Shown here piece after piece: positions 19,108-27,561 of a stretch of 64,000 bases of DNA. The stretch spans positions 1 to 64,000 of the forward strand of contig JBBJMP010000027.1 in the NCBI GenBank assembly GCA_037718865.1. Reading direction: 5' to 3'. The translations under genes and the position numbers were made by a program. The notes beneath the pieces are model-generated. The model saw only the letters and a program-made list of their open reading frames with translations, did not search any database and was not told the origin of the DNA. Numbering within the stretch: position 1 is the first letter of the stretch; each line of letters opens with the position of its first letter. This stretch comes from JADCRZ01 sp037718865 (lineage in GTDB: Bacteria > Bacteroidota > Bacteroidia > Chitinophagales > Chitinophagaceae).

Positions 19108-19872
19108 ATGTTGACCATTCAGAATTTGCATGCAGGTATTGAAGGAAAGAATATTTTAAAAGGGATCAATCTCGACATAAAGGCGGGCGAAGTGCACGCA
19201 ATCATGGGACCAAACGGTTCAGGCAAGAGTACTTTAGCCTCTGTACTGGCTGGCAGAAAAGAATTCGAGGTAACGGAAGGTGCGGTTGAATTCCTGGGAA
19301 AAGATTTATTGGAACTGTCGCCCGAAGATAGAGCCGGCGAAGGATTATTTCTTGCATTTCAATATCCAATAGAAATTCCCGGTTTAAGCACCACCAATTT
19401 CATTAAAACAGCAGTGAACGAAGTGCGCAAATATCGTGGACTGGAGTCCCTTGATGCCGTATCATTTTTAAGGCTGATGAAAGAAAAAATGGCGTTGATG
19501 GAGATAGATAAAACGCTGCTGAGCCGTTCGTTAAATGAAGGATTTTCCGGTGGTGAGAAAAAGCGTAATGAAATTTTCCAGATGGCGATGCTTCAACCCT
19601 GCCTGGCTGTTCTGGATGAAACCGATTCAGGCCTTGATATTGACGCCATACGCATTGTAGCCAATGGAGTAAACAAATTACGAACCCATGAAAACGCTGT
19701 TTTGGTTGTGACGCACTATCAACGTTTACTCGATTACATTATTCCCGATTTTGTCCACGTGCTGTACAATGGCCGGATAGTAAAATCAGGTCCGAAAGAG
19801 CTGGCGCTGGAGCTGGAAGAAAGAGGATATGATTTTATTAAAAACGAAATTAACGTTGGAGAAGAAGCTTGA
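19108..19872 (+). CDS. sufC: SufC, Fe-S assembly ATPase
   Basis: A 254-residue ABC-type ATPase without membrane segments. Walker A is GPNGSGKST (about residues 35-43), the signature is NEGFSGGEKKRNEI, and Walker B is CLAVLDETDSGLDID, the SufC-specific form with an Asp-rich loop. It drives cluster assembly on SufB and SufD. It starts 24 bases after sufB and is followed by sufD. Confidence 0.96.
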   Translation: MLTIQNLHAGIEGKNILKGINLDIKAGEVHAIMGPNGSGKSTLASVLAGRKEFEVTEGAVEFLGKDLLELSPEDRAGEGLFLAFQYPIEIPGLSTTNFIKTAVNEVRKYRGLESLDAVSFLRLMKEKMALMEIDKTLLSRSLNEGFSGGEKKRNEIFQMAMLQPCLAVLDETDSGLDIDAIRIVANGVNKLRTHENAVLVVTHYQRLLDYIIPDFVHVLYNGRIVKSGPKELALELEERGYDFIKNEINVGEEA

Positions 19873-19921
19873 ATAATGTGCGGATGTGCGAATAGGAAAC
19901 CCTGAACGCCGAACTTCATTT

Positions 19922-21232
19922 ATGAACAGTATTGAATATTTTAAAGAACGTTTCGATCAATTGCAGTCCGGAACCGGGAGTATCGGATTAGACGGAGTTC
20001 GCAAGGATGCCTTTAAGGCTTTCAGCAAGATGGGAATACCCTCCGTCAAACATGAAGAATGGAAATATACCCGTATCAGTGGATTATTTAATAAAGAGTA
20101 TCAGTTTCCAGCTAACAGGGGAACTGAAATACTTTCTGCAACTGAATTAAATGCCGTTCGTTTGCCGGGTCATGAAGCGGCCAATGAATTGTTCTTTGTG
20201 AATGGGGTATTCTCATTTCCGCTTTCTGTGATCCGCTCCTCTCAACTGTCCGTACTGCCCTTGGAAGAGGCAGCAAAAAATGAGTTCGCAGCAATCGTTT
20301 TGAAACATTTCGGACACAGCAGTTTCTATTTAAAAGATGGTATCAATGCACTGAACACGGCGCTGGTTGATGGCGGTGTTTTTGTTTGTGCAGAAAAAGG
20401 GCAGATTACAGAACATCCTACCTACATATATAATATTTCTGACGCCCGGTCGGTCAGTATTTTTTCCCAGCCACGAAGCCTTGTGTATATCAGCGAAAAT
20501 GCACAGGCCCGGTTTGTAGAAACCTATATTACCATTGGCACAGGACAAAGTTTTACGAACCAGGTCATGGAAATTATTGTAGAAAAAGCCGCAAGGCTGG
20601 AATACTACAAGATACAAAACGACGCTGCGTTTTCCAACCAGGTAAGCACAACGCATATCCGGCAAACAGGAAAAAGTCACATTCATACAGTGACCGTTTC
20701 GTTAAACGGAGGTATCGTCCGGAATAACCTCAATGTAGTGCTCGAAGCGGAGTTTTGTGAAGCGCATTTATACGGATTGTATTTTCAGCAAGGGCAGAGT
20801 CATATCGACAACCATACTGTAGTCGACAATGTAAAGCCCAACTGTTTAAGCAACGAATTGTACAAAGGCATTTTGAACGACAGCGCTACCGGGGTATTCA
20901 ACGGAAAAATATTTGTTCGGGCGCAGGCACAAAAAACCAATGCCTTTCAATCCAATAAAAATATATTGCTTTCCGAGGCGGCCAGCGTAAACACCAAGCC
21001 GCAGTTGGAAATTTTTGCAGACGACGTCAAGTGTTCCCACGGCTGCACCGTGGGCCGTCTGAATGAGGAAGGTTTGTTCTACCTGCAGTCCAGAGGCATT
21101 AATGAAAAAACGGCGCGGTCACTATTGCTACGTGCCTTTGCTATCGACATCCTGGAACACATAAACCCCGAACCTATACGCACCTATGTCGAAAAACTTA
21201 TTGCAGAACGCTTAGAATTGGATACATTATGA
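19922..21232 (+). CDS. sufD: SufD, Fe-S assembly subunit
   Basis: A 436-residue SufD homologue starting at the ATG at 19922 (MNSIEYFKERF). The frame reaches upstream to 19886, but that extension is not typical. Family landmarks are HEEWKYTRISGLF near residue 44, the beta-helix repeats in the middle, and the C-terminal CSHGCTVGRLNEEGLFYLQSRG with the Cys and His used at the SufB-SufD interface. Its stop overlaps the start of sufS by four bases, so the two are translationally coupled. Confidence 0.95.
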   Translation: MNSIEYFKERFDQLQSGTGSIGLDGVRKDAFKAFSKMGIPSVKHEEWKYTRISGLFNKEYQFPANRGTEILSATELNAVRLPGHEAANELFFVNGVFSFPLSVIRSSQLSVLPLEEAAKNEFAAIVLKHFGHSSFYLKDGINALNTALVDGGVFVCAEKGQITEHPTYIYNISDARSVSIFSQPRSLVYISENAQARFVETYITIGTGQSFTNQVMEIIVEKAARLEYYKIQNDAAFSNQVSTTHIRQTGKSHIHTVTVSLNGGIVRNNLNVVLEAEFCEAHLYGLYFQQGQSHIDNHTVVDNVKPNCLSNELYKGILNDSATGVFNGKIFVRAQAQKTNAFQSNKNILLSEAASVNTKPQLEIFADDVKCSHGCTVGRLNEEGLFYLQSRGINEKTARSLLLRAFAIDILEHINPEPIRTYVEKLIAERLELDTL

Positions 21233-22473
21233 TAGAAGCAGCAACCATACTAAAAGGCCTGGACGTATATGCCATCCGGCAGCAGTTCCCCGTCCTGAAC
21301 CGTGAAGTAAAGGGCAGGCCGTTGGTCTATTTCGATAATGCGGCCACTACCCAGAAGCCGCAGTCAGTGATTGATGCTCTGGTCGATTATTATACCGGGT
21401 ACAATGCAAATATCCACCGGGGCATTCATACCCTGGCAGAGGAGGCCACAGCAGCTTTTGAAGCAACCCGGGATGCGGCCAGGCAATTCATCGGGGCAGC
21501 ATCCAGGGAGCAGATCATCTTCACTAAGGGAGCTACAGAAGGCATTAATCTGGTGGCTCTTACCTGGGGCCGTCAAAATATAAAAGCCGGAGATGAGATC
21601 ATTATTTCCGCCATGGAGCACCATTCCAATATTGTGCCCTGGTATATGCTTTGTGAAGAAAAAAAGGCCGTGTTAAAGATAATCCCTTTCAGCAATGAAG
21701 GTGAACTGTTGTTCGGTGAGTATGAAAAATTGCTAAGCCCCAGAACAAAGCTGGTTTCAATAGTGCATGCCTCTAATGCCCTGGGAACGATTAATCCGGT
21801 TAAAAAGATCATTGACGCGGCGCACCGGGCGGGAGCAGTCGTTTTGGTAGATGGGGCGCAATCAACGGTGCATCTTGATATTAATGTGGAAGAAATGGAT
21901 TGTGATTTTTTTGTTTTTTCTTCTCACAAATTGTACGGACCGACGGGTGTAGGTATATTATACGGCAAGAAGCATTTACTCGAAGCGATGCCTGTTTTCC
22001 TTGGTGGCGGTGAGATGATTAAAGATGTAACGTTTGAAAAAATAATCTTTAATGACCTTCCCTATAAATTTGAAGCCGGAACACCCAATATAGCCGATAC
22101 CATTGCTTTAAAGGCAGCGTTCGATTTTATTAATAAAACAGGCAAAGACAACATCCGGAAGCATGAAAATGATTTGCTGGCTTATGCAACCGCTCAATTA
22201 GAAAAAATACCGGGGTTAAAAATTATCGGTAAAGCAAAGGAAAAAGTAAGTGTCGTTTCATTTGTAATAGACAAGATCCACCCGCAGGACCTGGGGATTC
22301 TTTTAGACAATAGGGGTATAGCCGTCAGAACAGGGCACCATTGCGCGCAACCATTGATGCATTGCTTTAATATACCCGGCACTACCAGGGCCTCTTTCGC
22401 CATGTACAATACAAGGGAAGAGATAGATGCATTGGTGGCCGGTTTACAAAAAGCAATAAAGATGTTATTGTAA
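21229..22473 (+). CDS. sufS: SufS, cysteine desulfurase
   Basis: A 414-residue class V PLP enzyme that takes sulfur from cysteine for cluster assembly. The PLP-binding lysine is K234 in SSHKLYGPTGVG and the catalytic cysteine is C372 in RTGHHCAQP, the group II (SufS) context. The substrate-binding region near the N-terminus reads YFDNAATTQKPQ. It overlaps sufD and is followed four bases later by its partner sufE. Confidence 0.96.
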   Translation: MIEAATILKGLDVYAIRQQFPVLNREVKGRPLVYFDNAATTQKPQSVIDALVDYYTGYNANIHRGIHTLAEEATAAFEATRDAARQFIGAASREQIIFTKGATEGINLVALTWGRQNIKAGDEIIISAMEHHSNIVPWYMLCEEKKAVLKIIPFSNEGELLFGEYEKLLSPRTKLVSIVHASNALGTINPVKKIIDAAHRAGAVVLVDGAQSTVHLDINVEEMDCDFFVFSSHKLYGPTGVGILYGKKHLLEAMPVFLGGGEMIKDVTFEKIIFNDLPYKFEAGTPNIADTIALKAAFDFINKTGKDNIRKHENDLLAYATAQLEKIPGLKIIGKAKEKVSVVSFVIDKIHPQDLGILLDNRGIAVRTGHHCAQPLMHCFNIPGTTRASFAMYNTREEIDALVAGLQKAIKMLL

Positions 22474-22477
22474 TCAC

Positions 22478-22960
22478 ATGAATGATCAAAACACCATAGA
22501 AGAAGTTGAAGCAGAAATAGTGGAGGAATTCTCACTGTTCGACTCCTGGGATGACAAGTACGAATACATCATTGACATGGGCAAAAAGCTGGCTCCCCTG
22601 GACGATCAGTATAAAGTGGACGATAATAAAGTGAGGGGGTGCCAGTCTACGGTATGGCTGGTAGCAGACTACCGCGAAGGGAATGTTTTTTATAAAGCCG
22701 AGAGTGATGCAGTCATCGTAAAAGGATTGATCAGCATGTTGATTCGTGTACTGTCTGGTCGCACCCCACAGGAGATCGTGCAGGCCAAACTGAACTTCAT
22801 CCAGCAGATTGGCATGACCACGCATTTAGCCCAAACCCGCTCAAACGGTTTGCTGTCCATGGTGAAACAGATGAAAAATTTTGCGCTGGCCTATCAGTTA
22901 AAAAATGCCAATTCATTAAAAGACTATGAATACGGAAGTACTGAAGCAAAAAGTAATTGA
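22478..22960 (+). CDS. sufE: SufE, sulfur acceptor
   Basis: A 160-residue SufE protein. The sulfur-accepting cysteine is C55 in VRGCQSTVWL, and LSGRTPQEI and GLLSMVKQMK are family-typical. It takes persulfide sulfur from SufS and passes it to the SufBCD complex. Its final 35 bases overlap the start of the next gene in another frame. Confidence 0.94.
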   Translation: MNDQNTIEEVEAEIVEEFSLFDSWDDKYEYIIDMGKKLAPLDDQYKVDDNKVRGCQSTVWLVADYREGNVFYKAESDAVIVKGLISMLIRVLSGRTPQEIVQAKLNFIQQIGMTTHLAQTRSNGLLSMVKQMKNFALAYQLKNANSLKDYEYGSTEAKSN

Positions 22961-23237
22961 CCGGTTACAAACCATCTTTGATCCTGAGATACCGGTTAAC
23001 ATTTACGAGTTGGGATTGATCTACGAAGTAGATATTTTGCCCGTTAATAATGTGCAGATTATAATGACGCTAACGGCGCCAGGTTGCCCTGCGGCACAAT
23101 CGTTACCTGTTGAAGTGGAGCAAAAAGTAAAAGAAATTGAAGGAATAAATGATGTTCATGTTTCCGTTACCTGGAATCCTCCCTGGGATAAGAGCATGAT
23201 GTCGGAAGCGGCGCAACTGGAATTGGGTATGTGGTAG
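22926..23237 (+). CDS. sufT: SufT-like DUF59 Fe-S assembly protein
   Basis: A 103-residue MIP18/DUF59 protein with the family core IFDPEIPVNIYELGLIYEV and TLTAPGCPAAQSLP, and the C-terminal VSVTWNPPWDKSMMSEAAQ. The cysteine in APGCP is the conserved one. Stand-alone DUF59 proteins in suf operons help mature Fe-S proteins. The 35-base overlap with sufE suggests coupled translation. Confidence 0.9.
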   Translation: MNTEVLKQKVIDRLQTIFDPEIPVNIYELGLIYEVDILPVNNVQIIMTLTAPGCPAAQSLPVEVEQKVKEIEGINDVHVSVTWNPPWDKSMMSEAAQLELGMW

Positions 23238-23269
23238 GTTAGTGAATAGCAAACAATATAATTCTTTAC

Positions 23270-23785
23270 ATGAAAATAACTGCACAAGAAGAATACGGTT
23301 TGCGGATCCTGGTGAGGATTGCGGGAAGCAAGGATAAGGGCGGCACTAGTATCCCCCAGTTAAGTGCAGCCGAAGGACTTACCAGTCACTACGTGGCCAA
23401 GCTTACCCGCCTGCTCCGGATGGAAGGTTTCATAAACAGCACTCCTGGTTATAAAGGCGGTTATATTCTGGCCAGGCCGGCAAATGAAATTTTTATTAAT
23501 AAAGTGCTGCAAGCTTTAGGCGGTAATATGTACGATGCAAAATTCTGTGGATTGCATGCAGGCACGTTAAAGCTATGTACGCATTCCGTAGACTGCTCCA
23601 CGCGCTCGCTTTGGCAAATGATTCAATTCACCGTTGACCGCTTACTGGATAAAATCACGCTCCATGACCTGGTGAACTCAGAGGAGGAATCTGCTATGAT
23701 TCTAAGCCGGATTTTGGATAGTACGGAACAAGCTCGTCTTCTCCCGAATCATCTACAAAAAAATCCTCAAGTCAAACAACAATAA
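23270..23785 (+). CDS. Rrf2-family transcriptional regulator
   Basis: A 171-residue Rrf2 protein: winged helix over residues 1-75 (MKITAQEEYGLRILVRIA, GLTSHYVAKLTRLLR, GYKGGYILARPANEI), then three cysteines in FCGLHAGTLKLCTHSVDCS that could hold an Fe-S cluster as in IscR. The spacing (C-x9-C-x5-C) is close to, but not identical with, the classic IscR pattern. Placed last in the suf operon, it is a good candidate to sense cluster status and feed back on the sufB promoter; that is inference. Confidence 0.88.
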   Translation: MKITAQEEYGLRILVRIAGSKDKGGTSIPQLSAAEGLTSHYVAKLTRLLRMEGFINSTPGYKGGYILARPANEIFINKVLQALGGNMYDAKFCGLHAGTLKLCTHSVDCSTRSLWQMIQFTVDRLLDKITLHDLVNSEEESAMILSRILDSTEQARLLPNHLQKNPQVKQQ

Positions 23786-23812
23786 TGAAACCGGCAGGTT
23801 AGTTTTGCCGCT

Positions 23813-24970
23813 ATGGCTGAAGCGGCATTCCTTTTTAATAAAAGAAAAGAAAGGTGGGTGATCATTTCCTTCTTTTTCTTATCGGGCATTCTTACAGCCA
23901 CATGGTCGTCCAGAATACCAGATATTCAGCACAAGCTGGGTTTGAGCAATGCCGCTTTAGGCGGTGTGCTCTTTGCTATTCCGGTAGGACTGGTTACAGG
24001 TTTAACAATAGCAGGTTGGCTGGTAGCTACATTCGGACCCCAAAGGATCATGCTGGTTAGTTGTATATTTTGTGCCGTGACCCTGGTGATAGTCGCAATG
24101 GCTTCAACTGTCTTTAGCTTAATGTTTTTTTTATTTTTGCTGGGCCTGGGACGTACCGTATTTGGCCTTTCTGCCAACACCAGTGCCATTGATTTGCAAC
24201 GTCATTACCAACATCCCATTCTGGCTCGTTTTCATGGGGTGTGGAGTTTGGCTTGTCTTGTAGCAGCAGGTGCTGGTACCGTTATGATTATCTGGGATGT
24301 GAAGCTTTTACTTCATTTTCTAATCATGGCGATGGCAGCATTAGTAGTCGCTATTGCACTGGTTGGTAAGAATAGCGGGCAGTTAGTGAGCAAAGAAAGG
24401 CAACCCCTGTTTGTAAAACCGGATAAACACCTTTTTCTGTTGGGACTCATTACCTTAAGTGCCATGCTGTGCGAAGGCGCTGTGTTTGATTGGAGCGTCA
24501 ACTATTTTGATAAGGTTGTACATGCCAAAAAATCTTTCGTAACCATCGGCTACATGGCCTTTGTTATTTCCATGACAGCCGGCCGGTTAGCGGGAGACCG
24601 TTTGATACGTATGTTTGGTGTTTTCCGGATGCTGGTCGCTAATGGATTATTAATGGCCGGCGGGTTTGCCATTGCCGCCTTATTCCCCTTTATATTCCCG
24701 GCGGGCTTCGGCTTTTTATTAATTGGTTTAGGTGACTCCATCCTGGTGCCCATGGTTTACATGCTGGCTGCAAAATCAAAAAAGATGCCGGCGGCCTATG
24801 CTTTATCTTCTGTTACGCTTATAGGTTATTGCGGATTTCTGATCGGCCCTTTATTTATTGGGAATGTAGCCGACATATGGGGTATGTCCGTAGCCTTTCT
24901 TTGTTTAAGCGGAATAAGCATGCTGATTATCCTGATCGCCCTTCAGGTGAGAAACCCACCGGAAAATTAG
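23813..24970 (+). CDS. MFS transporter, YbjJ-like
   Basis: A 385-residue integral membrane protein with about 12 hydrophobic segments. The short sequence RIPDIQHKLGLSNAALGGVLFAIPVG near the N-terminus (given here as one motif, interrupted in detail) and GAVFDWSVNYF in the middle fit the YbjJ-like branch of the major facilitator superfamily. The substrate is unknown. It starts 27 bases after the rrf2 stop and may be the last gene of that transcript. Confidence 0.82.
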   Translation: MAEAAFLFNKRKERWVIISFFFLSGILTATWSSRIPDIQHKLGLSNAALGGVLFAIPVGLVTGLTIAGWLVATFGPQRIMLVSCIFCAVTLVIVAMASTVFSLMFFLFLLGLGRTVFGLSANTSAIDLQRHYQHPILARFHGVWSLACLVAAGAGTVMIIWDVKLLLHFLIMAMAALVVAIALVGKNSGQLVSKERQPLFVKPDKHLFLLGLITLSAMLCEGAVFDWSVNYFDKVVHAKKSFVTIGYMAFVISMTAGRLAGDRLIRMFGVFRMLVANGLLMAGGFAIAALFPFIFPAGFGFLLIGLGDSILVPMVYMLAAKSKKMPAAYALSSVTLIGYCGFLIGPLFIGNVADIWGMSVAFLCLSGISMLIILIALQVRNPPEN

Positions 24971-25055
24971 TTATACTTTTGGATCAATGTATTTGAATGA
25001 TTTATTCAGACAAGGACACCACTTCGATATATTTAATAACATAACACGGATGTTT

Positions 25056-25547
25056 ATGAGGACAACCAGTTTTTTATTTCTTTTAAGCCTATCGTGGATT
25101 GGTTTAAACGCTTTGGCGCAATCAGGAAAAGTTCCTGCATTTAAGATTGTGCAATCAAATGGCAAGGTATTTCAGGCCAGGGATCTTCCAATGAATAAGC
25201 CCATACTAATCGTCTACTTTTCGCCGGACTGTGATCACTGCCAGACATTCATGCAGGAATTACTAAATAGGACCGCTGATTTTAAAAAAGCCTCCATAGT
25301 GCTGATCACTTTCCTGGCGGTAGACAAGGTGGAAAAGTTTGTGAAAGACTATAATATAAGTCAGCATTCAAACATATATGCGGGCACTGAGGGAACGTCA
25401 TTTTTTGTCAGGAATTATTACAAGATACGGGATATGCCTTTTGCGGCATTATATGATAAGGGTGGTCATTTCATTTGTTCATATGAAAAGGATGTGCCTT
25501 TCGAGGAGTTGGCAGGGAAAGTCCGGAAGACGGCCGTAAAAATTTAA
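25056..25547 (+). CDS. Secreted thioredoxin-like protein with CDHC active site
   Basis: A 163-residue protein from the ATG at 25056, giving a signal peptide (LFLLSLSWIGLNALAQ). The thioredoxin active site is CDHC in YFSPDCDHCQTF, and the cis-proline loop reads IRDMPFAALYD. TlpA/redoxin-type proteins of this size act as periplasmic thiol reductants. A longer frame from 24987 lacks an export signal at its start. It stands between the MFS gene and the SDR/TetR cluster. Confidence 0.78.
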   Translation: MRTTSFLFLLSLSWIGLNALAQSGKVPAFKIVQSNGKVFQARDLPMNKPILIVYFSPDCDHCQTFMQELLNRTADFKKASIVLITFLAVDKVEKFVKDYNISQHSNIYAGTEGTSFFVRNYYKIRDMPFAALYDKGGHFICSYEKDVPFEELAGKVRKTAVKI

Positions 25548-25573
25548 AGCCGAGAAAAAGAAAGTTATTATTA

Positions 25574-25618
25574 GGAACATTCGTTCCGAATAGTGTACAT
25601 TTGTGGAACAAATGTTCC
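25574..25618 (+). promoter_or_regulatory. Two TetR-type operators flanking a -7 element
   Basis: GGAACATTCGTTCC (25574-25587) and GGAACAAATGTTCC (25605-25618) share the form GGAAC-N4-GTTCC and lie exactly 31 bp apart, about three helical turns. TACATTTG (25596-25603), a perfect TAnnTTTG -7 element, sits between them. A third copy precedes the tetR gene. This layout predicts repression of the SDR gene by the TetR protein. Confidence 0.72.
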
Positions 25619-25648
25619 AATAAAGGCATTGTTAAAAAAGTTAGACAA

Positions 25649-26410
25649 ATGAATAAATTAAAAAACAAAGTTGCAGTTGTCACAGGTGGCAACTCTGGAA
25701 TTGGCTTTGCAACAGCCAAAGAATTTATTGCACAAGGTGCAAGCGTGGTTATCACGGGGCGTGATCAGTCCGCGGTTGATGAAGCAGTAAATCAATTGGG
25801 AAGTAATGCAATCGGTATTCGCTCGGATGCTGCAAGTCTGAATGATACGGAAGCATTGGTTGAGCAGGTAAAAGCAACATTCGGTAAAGTGGATATTTTG
25901 TTCGTGAATGCAGGGGTCTTTTTTGCTGAACCTGTAGGTCAGATTACCGAAAAAACTTTTGATAACATAATGGGCATCAATTTTAAAGGCGCATTGTTTA
26001 CAACAGAAAAATTTCTGCCCATACTTTCCGACGGTGGTTCTGTTATCAATTTGTCATCTGTCAGTTCTTTTGCGGTTGGTGCAGGTACTGCTATCTATGC
26101 GGCAAGTAAAGCGGCTTTAAACGCTTATAACAGAACGGCTGCCATAGAATTAGCCCCAAGAAAAATCAGGGTAAATGCTATTGTACCTGGTATGGTAGCC
26201 ACTGGCTTATCTGCAAAGGCCGGCATTCCGGATGAAGTTATAAAGGAAATGAACTCGTTTATGGAAAGCAAAATACCTTTAAAGCGTTTCGGCAAACCTG
26301 AAGAAATAGCAAAGCTGGCTGCATTTTTAGCTTCTGAAGATGCTTCATTTATAACAGGGGCAGAATATACCATAGATGGCGGGGCTACTGTAAATGAGCC
26401 TTTCAGATAA
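25649..26410 (+). CDS. Short-chain dehydrogenase/reductase
   Basis: A 253-residue classical SDR starting at the ATG at 25649. The cofactor motif is TGGNSGIGFA, the next strand motif is NAGVF, the catalytic tetrad is seen in INLSSVSSF (Ser) and YAASKAA (Tyr and Lys), and the C-terminus reads FITGAEYTIDGGATV. The R residue after the second strand (TGRDQ) suggests NADPH. Its upstream region holds two operators for the neighbouring TetR protein, so it is likely induced by a small reactive molecule. Confidence 0.88.
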   Translation: MNKLKNKVAVVTGGNSGIGFATAKEFIAQGASVVITGRDQSAVDEAVNQLGSNAIGIRSDAASLNDTEALVEQVKATFGKVDILFVNAGVFFAEPVGQITEKTFDNIMGINFKGALFTTEKFLPILSDGGSVINLSSVSSFAVGAGTAIYAASKAALNAYNRTAAIELAPRKIRVNAIVPGMVATGLSAKAGIPDEVIKEMNSFMESKIPLKRFGKPEEIAKLAAFLASEDASFITGAEYTIDGGATVNEPFR

Positions 26411-26428
26411 ATTTATTTGCTTAAATAT

Positions 26429-26456
26429 GGAACGATTGTTCCATGTTATATCTTTG
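26429..26456 (+). promoter_or_regulatory. TetR-type operator and -7 element of the tetR gene
   Basis: GGAACGATTGTTCC (26429-26442) is the third copy of the GGAAC-N4-GTTCC palindrome. TATCTTTG (26449-26456) just downstream matches the TAnnTTTG -7 element. This implies autoregulation of tetR. Confidence 0.68.
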
Positions 26457-26488
26457 CAGGGGTAATATGCCCTGCAAATTTTTTTATT

Positions 26489-27073
26489 ATGGCAAGAACC
26501 AAGGAATTTGACGAAAAGGCAGTTTTAAACAAAGCCGTGGATTTGTTTTGGATGAAGGGTTACCATGCAACTTCTGCGCAGGATTTAGTAGATGGGCTTG
26601 GCATAAGCCGTTCAAGCTTATATGACACTTATAGTGATAAGCATTCGCTTTTTGTGAAAGCCTTGCAACAATACCGTAAAGAAAGAATTGATGAAGTGAT
26701 TCAAACGCTTAATAAAACGGAAGATGCGGAAGAATACATTAAGTATCTTTTTAATTATATAAAAACCGAAGCTATAGAGGATAAAGTTTGCAAAGGTTGT
26801 TTTATGGTAAATTCTACTATTGAATTGGCACCGGTTGATAAAGAAATTGCTGTAATTGTCAATTCGATAATGCAGGATTTTGAAGATGCTTTATGTAAAG
26901 CTGTAAGAAAAGGCCAGGATGCGGGTGTATTTACTACCAAACATTCTGCCCGTTCGCTGGCGAGGTTTCTGTATAATTCTATAAACGGATTGCGTGTCAC
27001 CGTAAAATCCGGCGCAGGCAAAAAAGTTTTTGATGATATTGTAAATGTTTCTTTGTCCGTTTTGAAACAATAA
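26489..27073 (+). CDS. TetR/AcrR-family regulator, possibly cysteine-sensing
   Basis: A 194-residue TetR-type repressor from the ATG at 26489 (MARTKEFDEKAV). The HTH is TSAQDLVDGLGISRSSLYDTYSDK over residues about 30-53. The ligand domain contains CKGCFMVNSTIEL, similar in place to the redox-active cysteine block of NemR-like repressors. NemR responds to electrophiles; a like signal here is inference. It lies next to an SDR gene and three matching operators, one in front of itself. Confidence 0.85.
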   Translation: MARTKEFDEKAVLNKAVDLFWMKGYHATSAQDLVDGLGISRSSLYDTYSDKHSLFVKALQQYRKERIDEVIQTLNKTEDAEEYIKYLFNYIKTEAIEDKVCKGCFMVNSTIELAPVDKEIAVIVNSIMQDFEDALCKAVRKGQDAGVFTTKHSARSLARFLYNSINGLRVTVKSGAGKKVFDDIVNVSLSVLKQ

Positions 27074-27096
27074 ACGGTCAGTAACTTCGGCACAGC

Positions 27097-27561
27097 ATGT
27101 ATTTAATATTATTAGCCCTCCATTCATTAGTCCGTTGGGTTGTTTTAACAAGTTTGCTTTACGCAATCTATCGTGCATACAAAGGCTGGCGCCTTAACAA
27201 GAGTTTCTCAAAGCTTGATAATACAGTCAGACACATAACGGCAACAATAGCTCATATCCAATTCACCATTGGCGTGTGCTTATATTTCATTAGCCCTATC
27301 ACAGCCTATTTTCTGCATTACTTCAGGGACGCTGTTCACCAACGGGAAATCAGATTTTTCGGAATGGAGCACATCACTATGATGTTAACGGCAATCATCG
27401 TAATTACTATCGGTTCGGCAAAAACAAAGCGAAAATCAACAGACCAGGAAAAATTCAAAACTATGGCAACCTGGTTCACTATTGGATTGCTTATCATCCT
27501 CACCTCTATTCCGTGGCCATTTTCACCACTTACAAGCCGACCCTTTTTCAGACCCTTTTAA
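27097..27561 (+). CDS. Four-helix membrane protein, cytochrome-b-like, unknown function
   Basis: A 154-residue protein with about four hydrophobic segments. It begins MYLILLALHSLVRW and has histidines near helix ends (AHIQF, FGMEHITMM). Similar Bacteroidota proteins are sometimes annotated cytochrome b, but heme binding is unproved. It starts 24 bases after tetR on the same strand, so it may belong to that regulon. Its end overlaps the convergent amidase gene by four bases. Confidence 0.65.
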   Translation: MYLILLALHSLVRWVVLTSLLYAIYRAYKGWRLNKSFSKLDNTVRHITATIAHIQFTIGVCLYFISPITAYFLHYFRDAVHQREIRFFGMEHITMMLTAIIVITIGSAKTKRKSTDQEKFKTMATWFTIGLLIILTSIPWPFSPLTSRPFFRPF

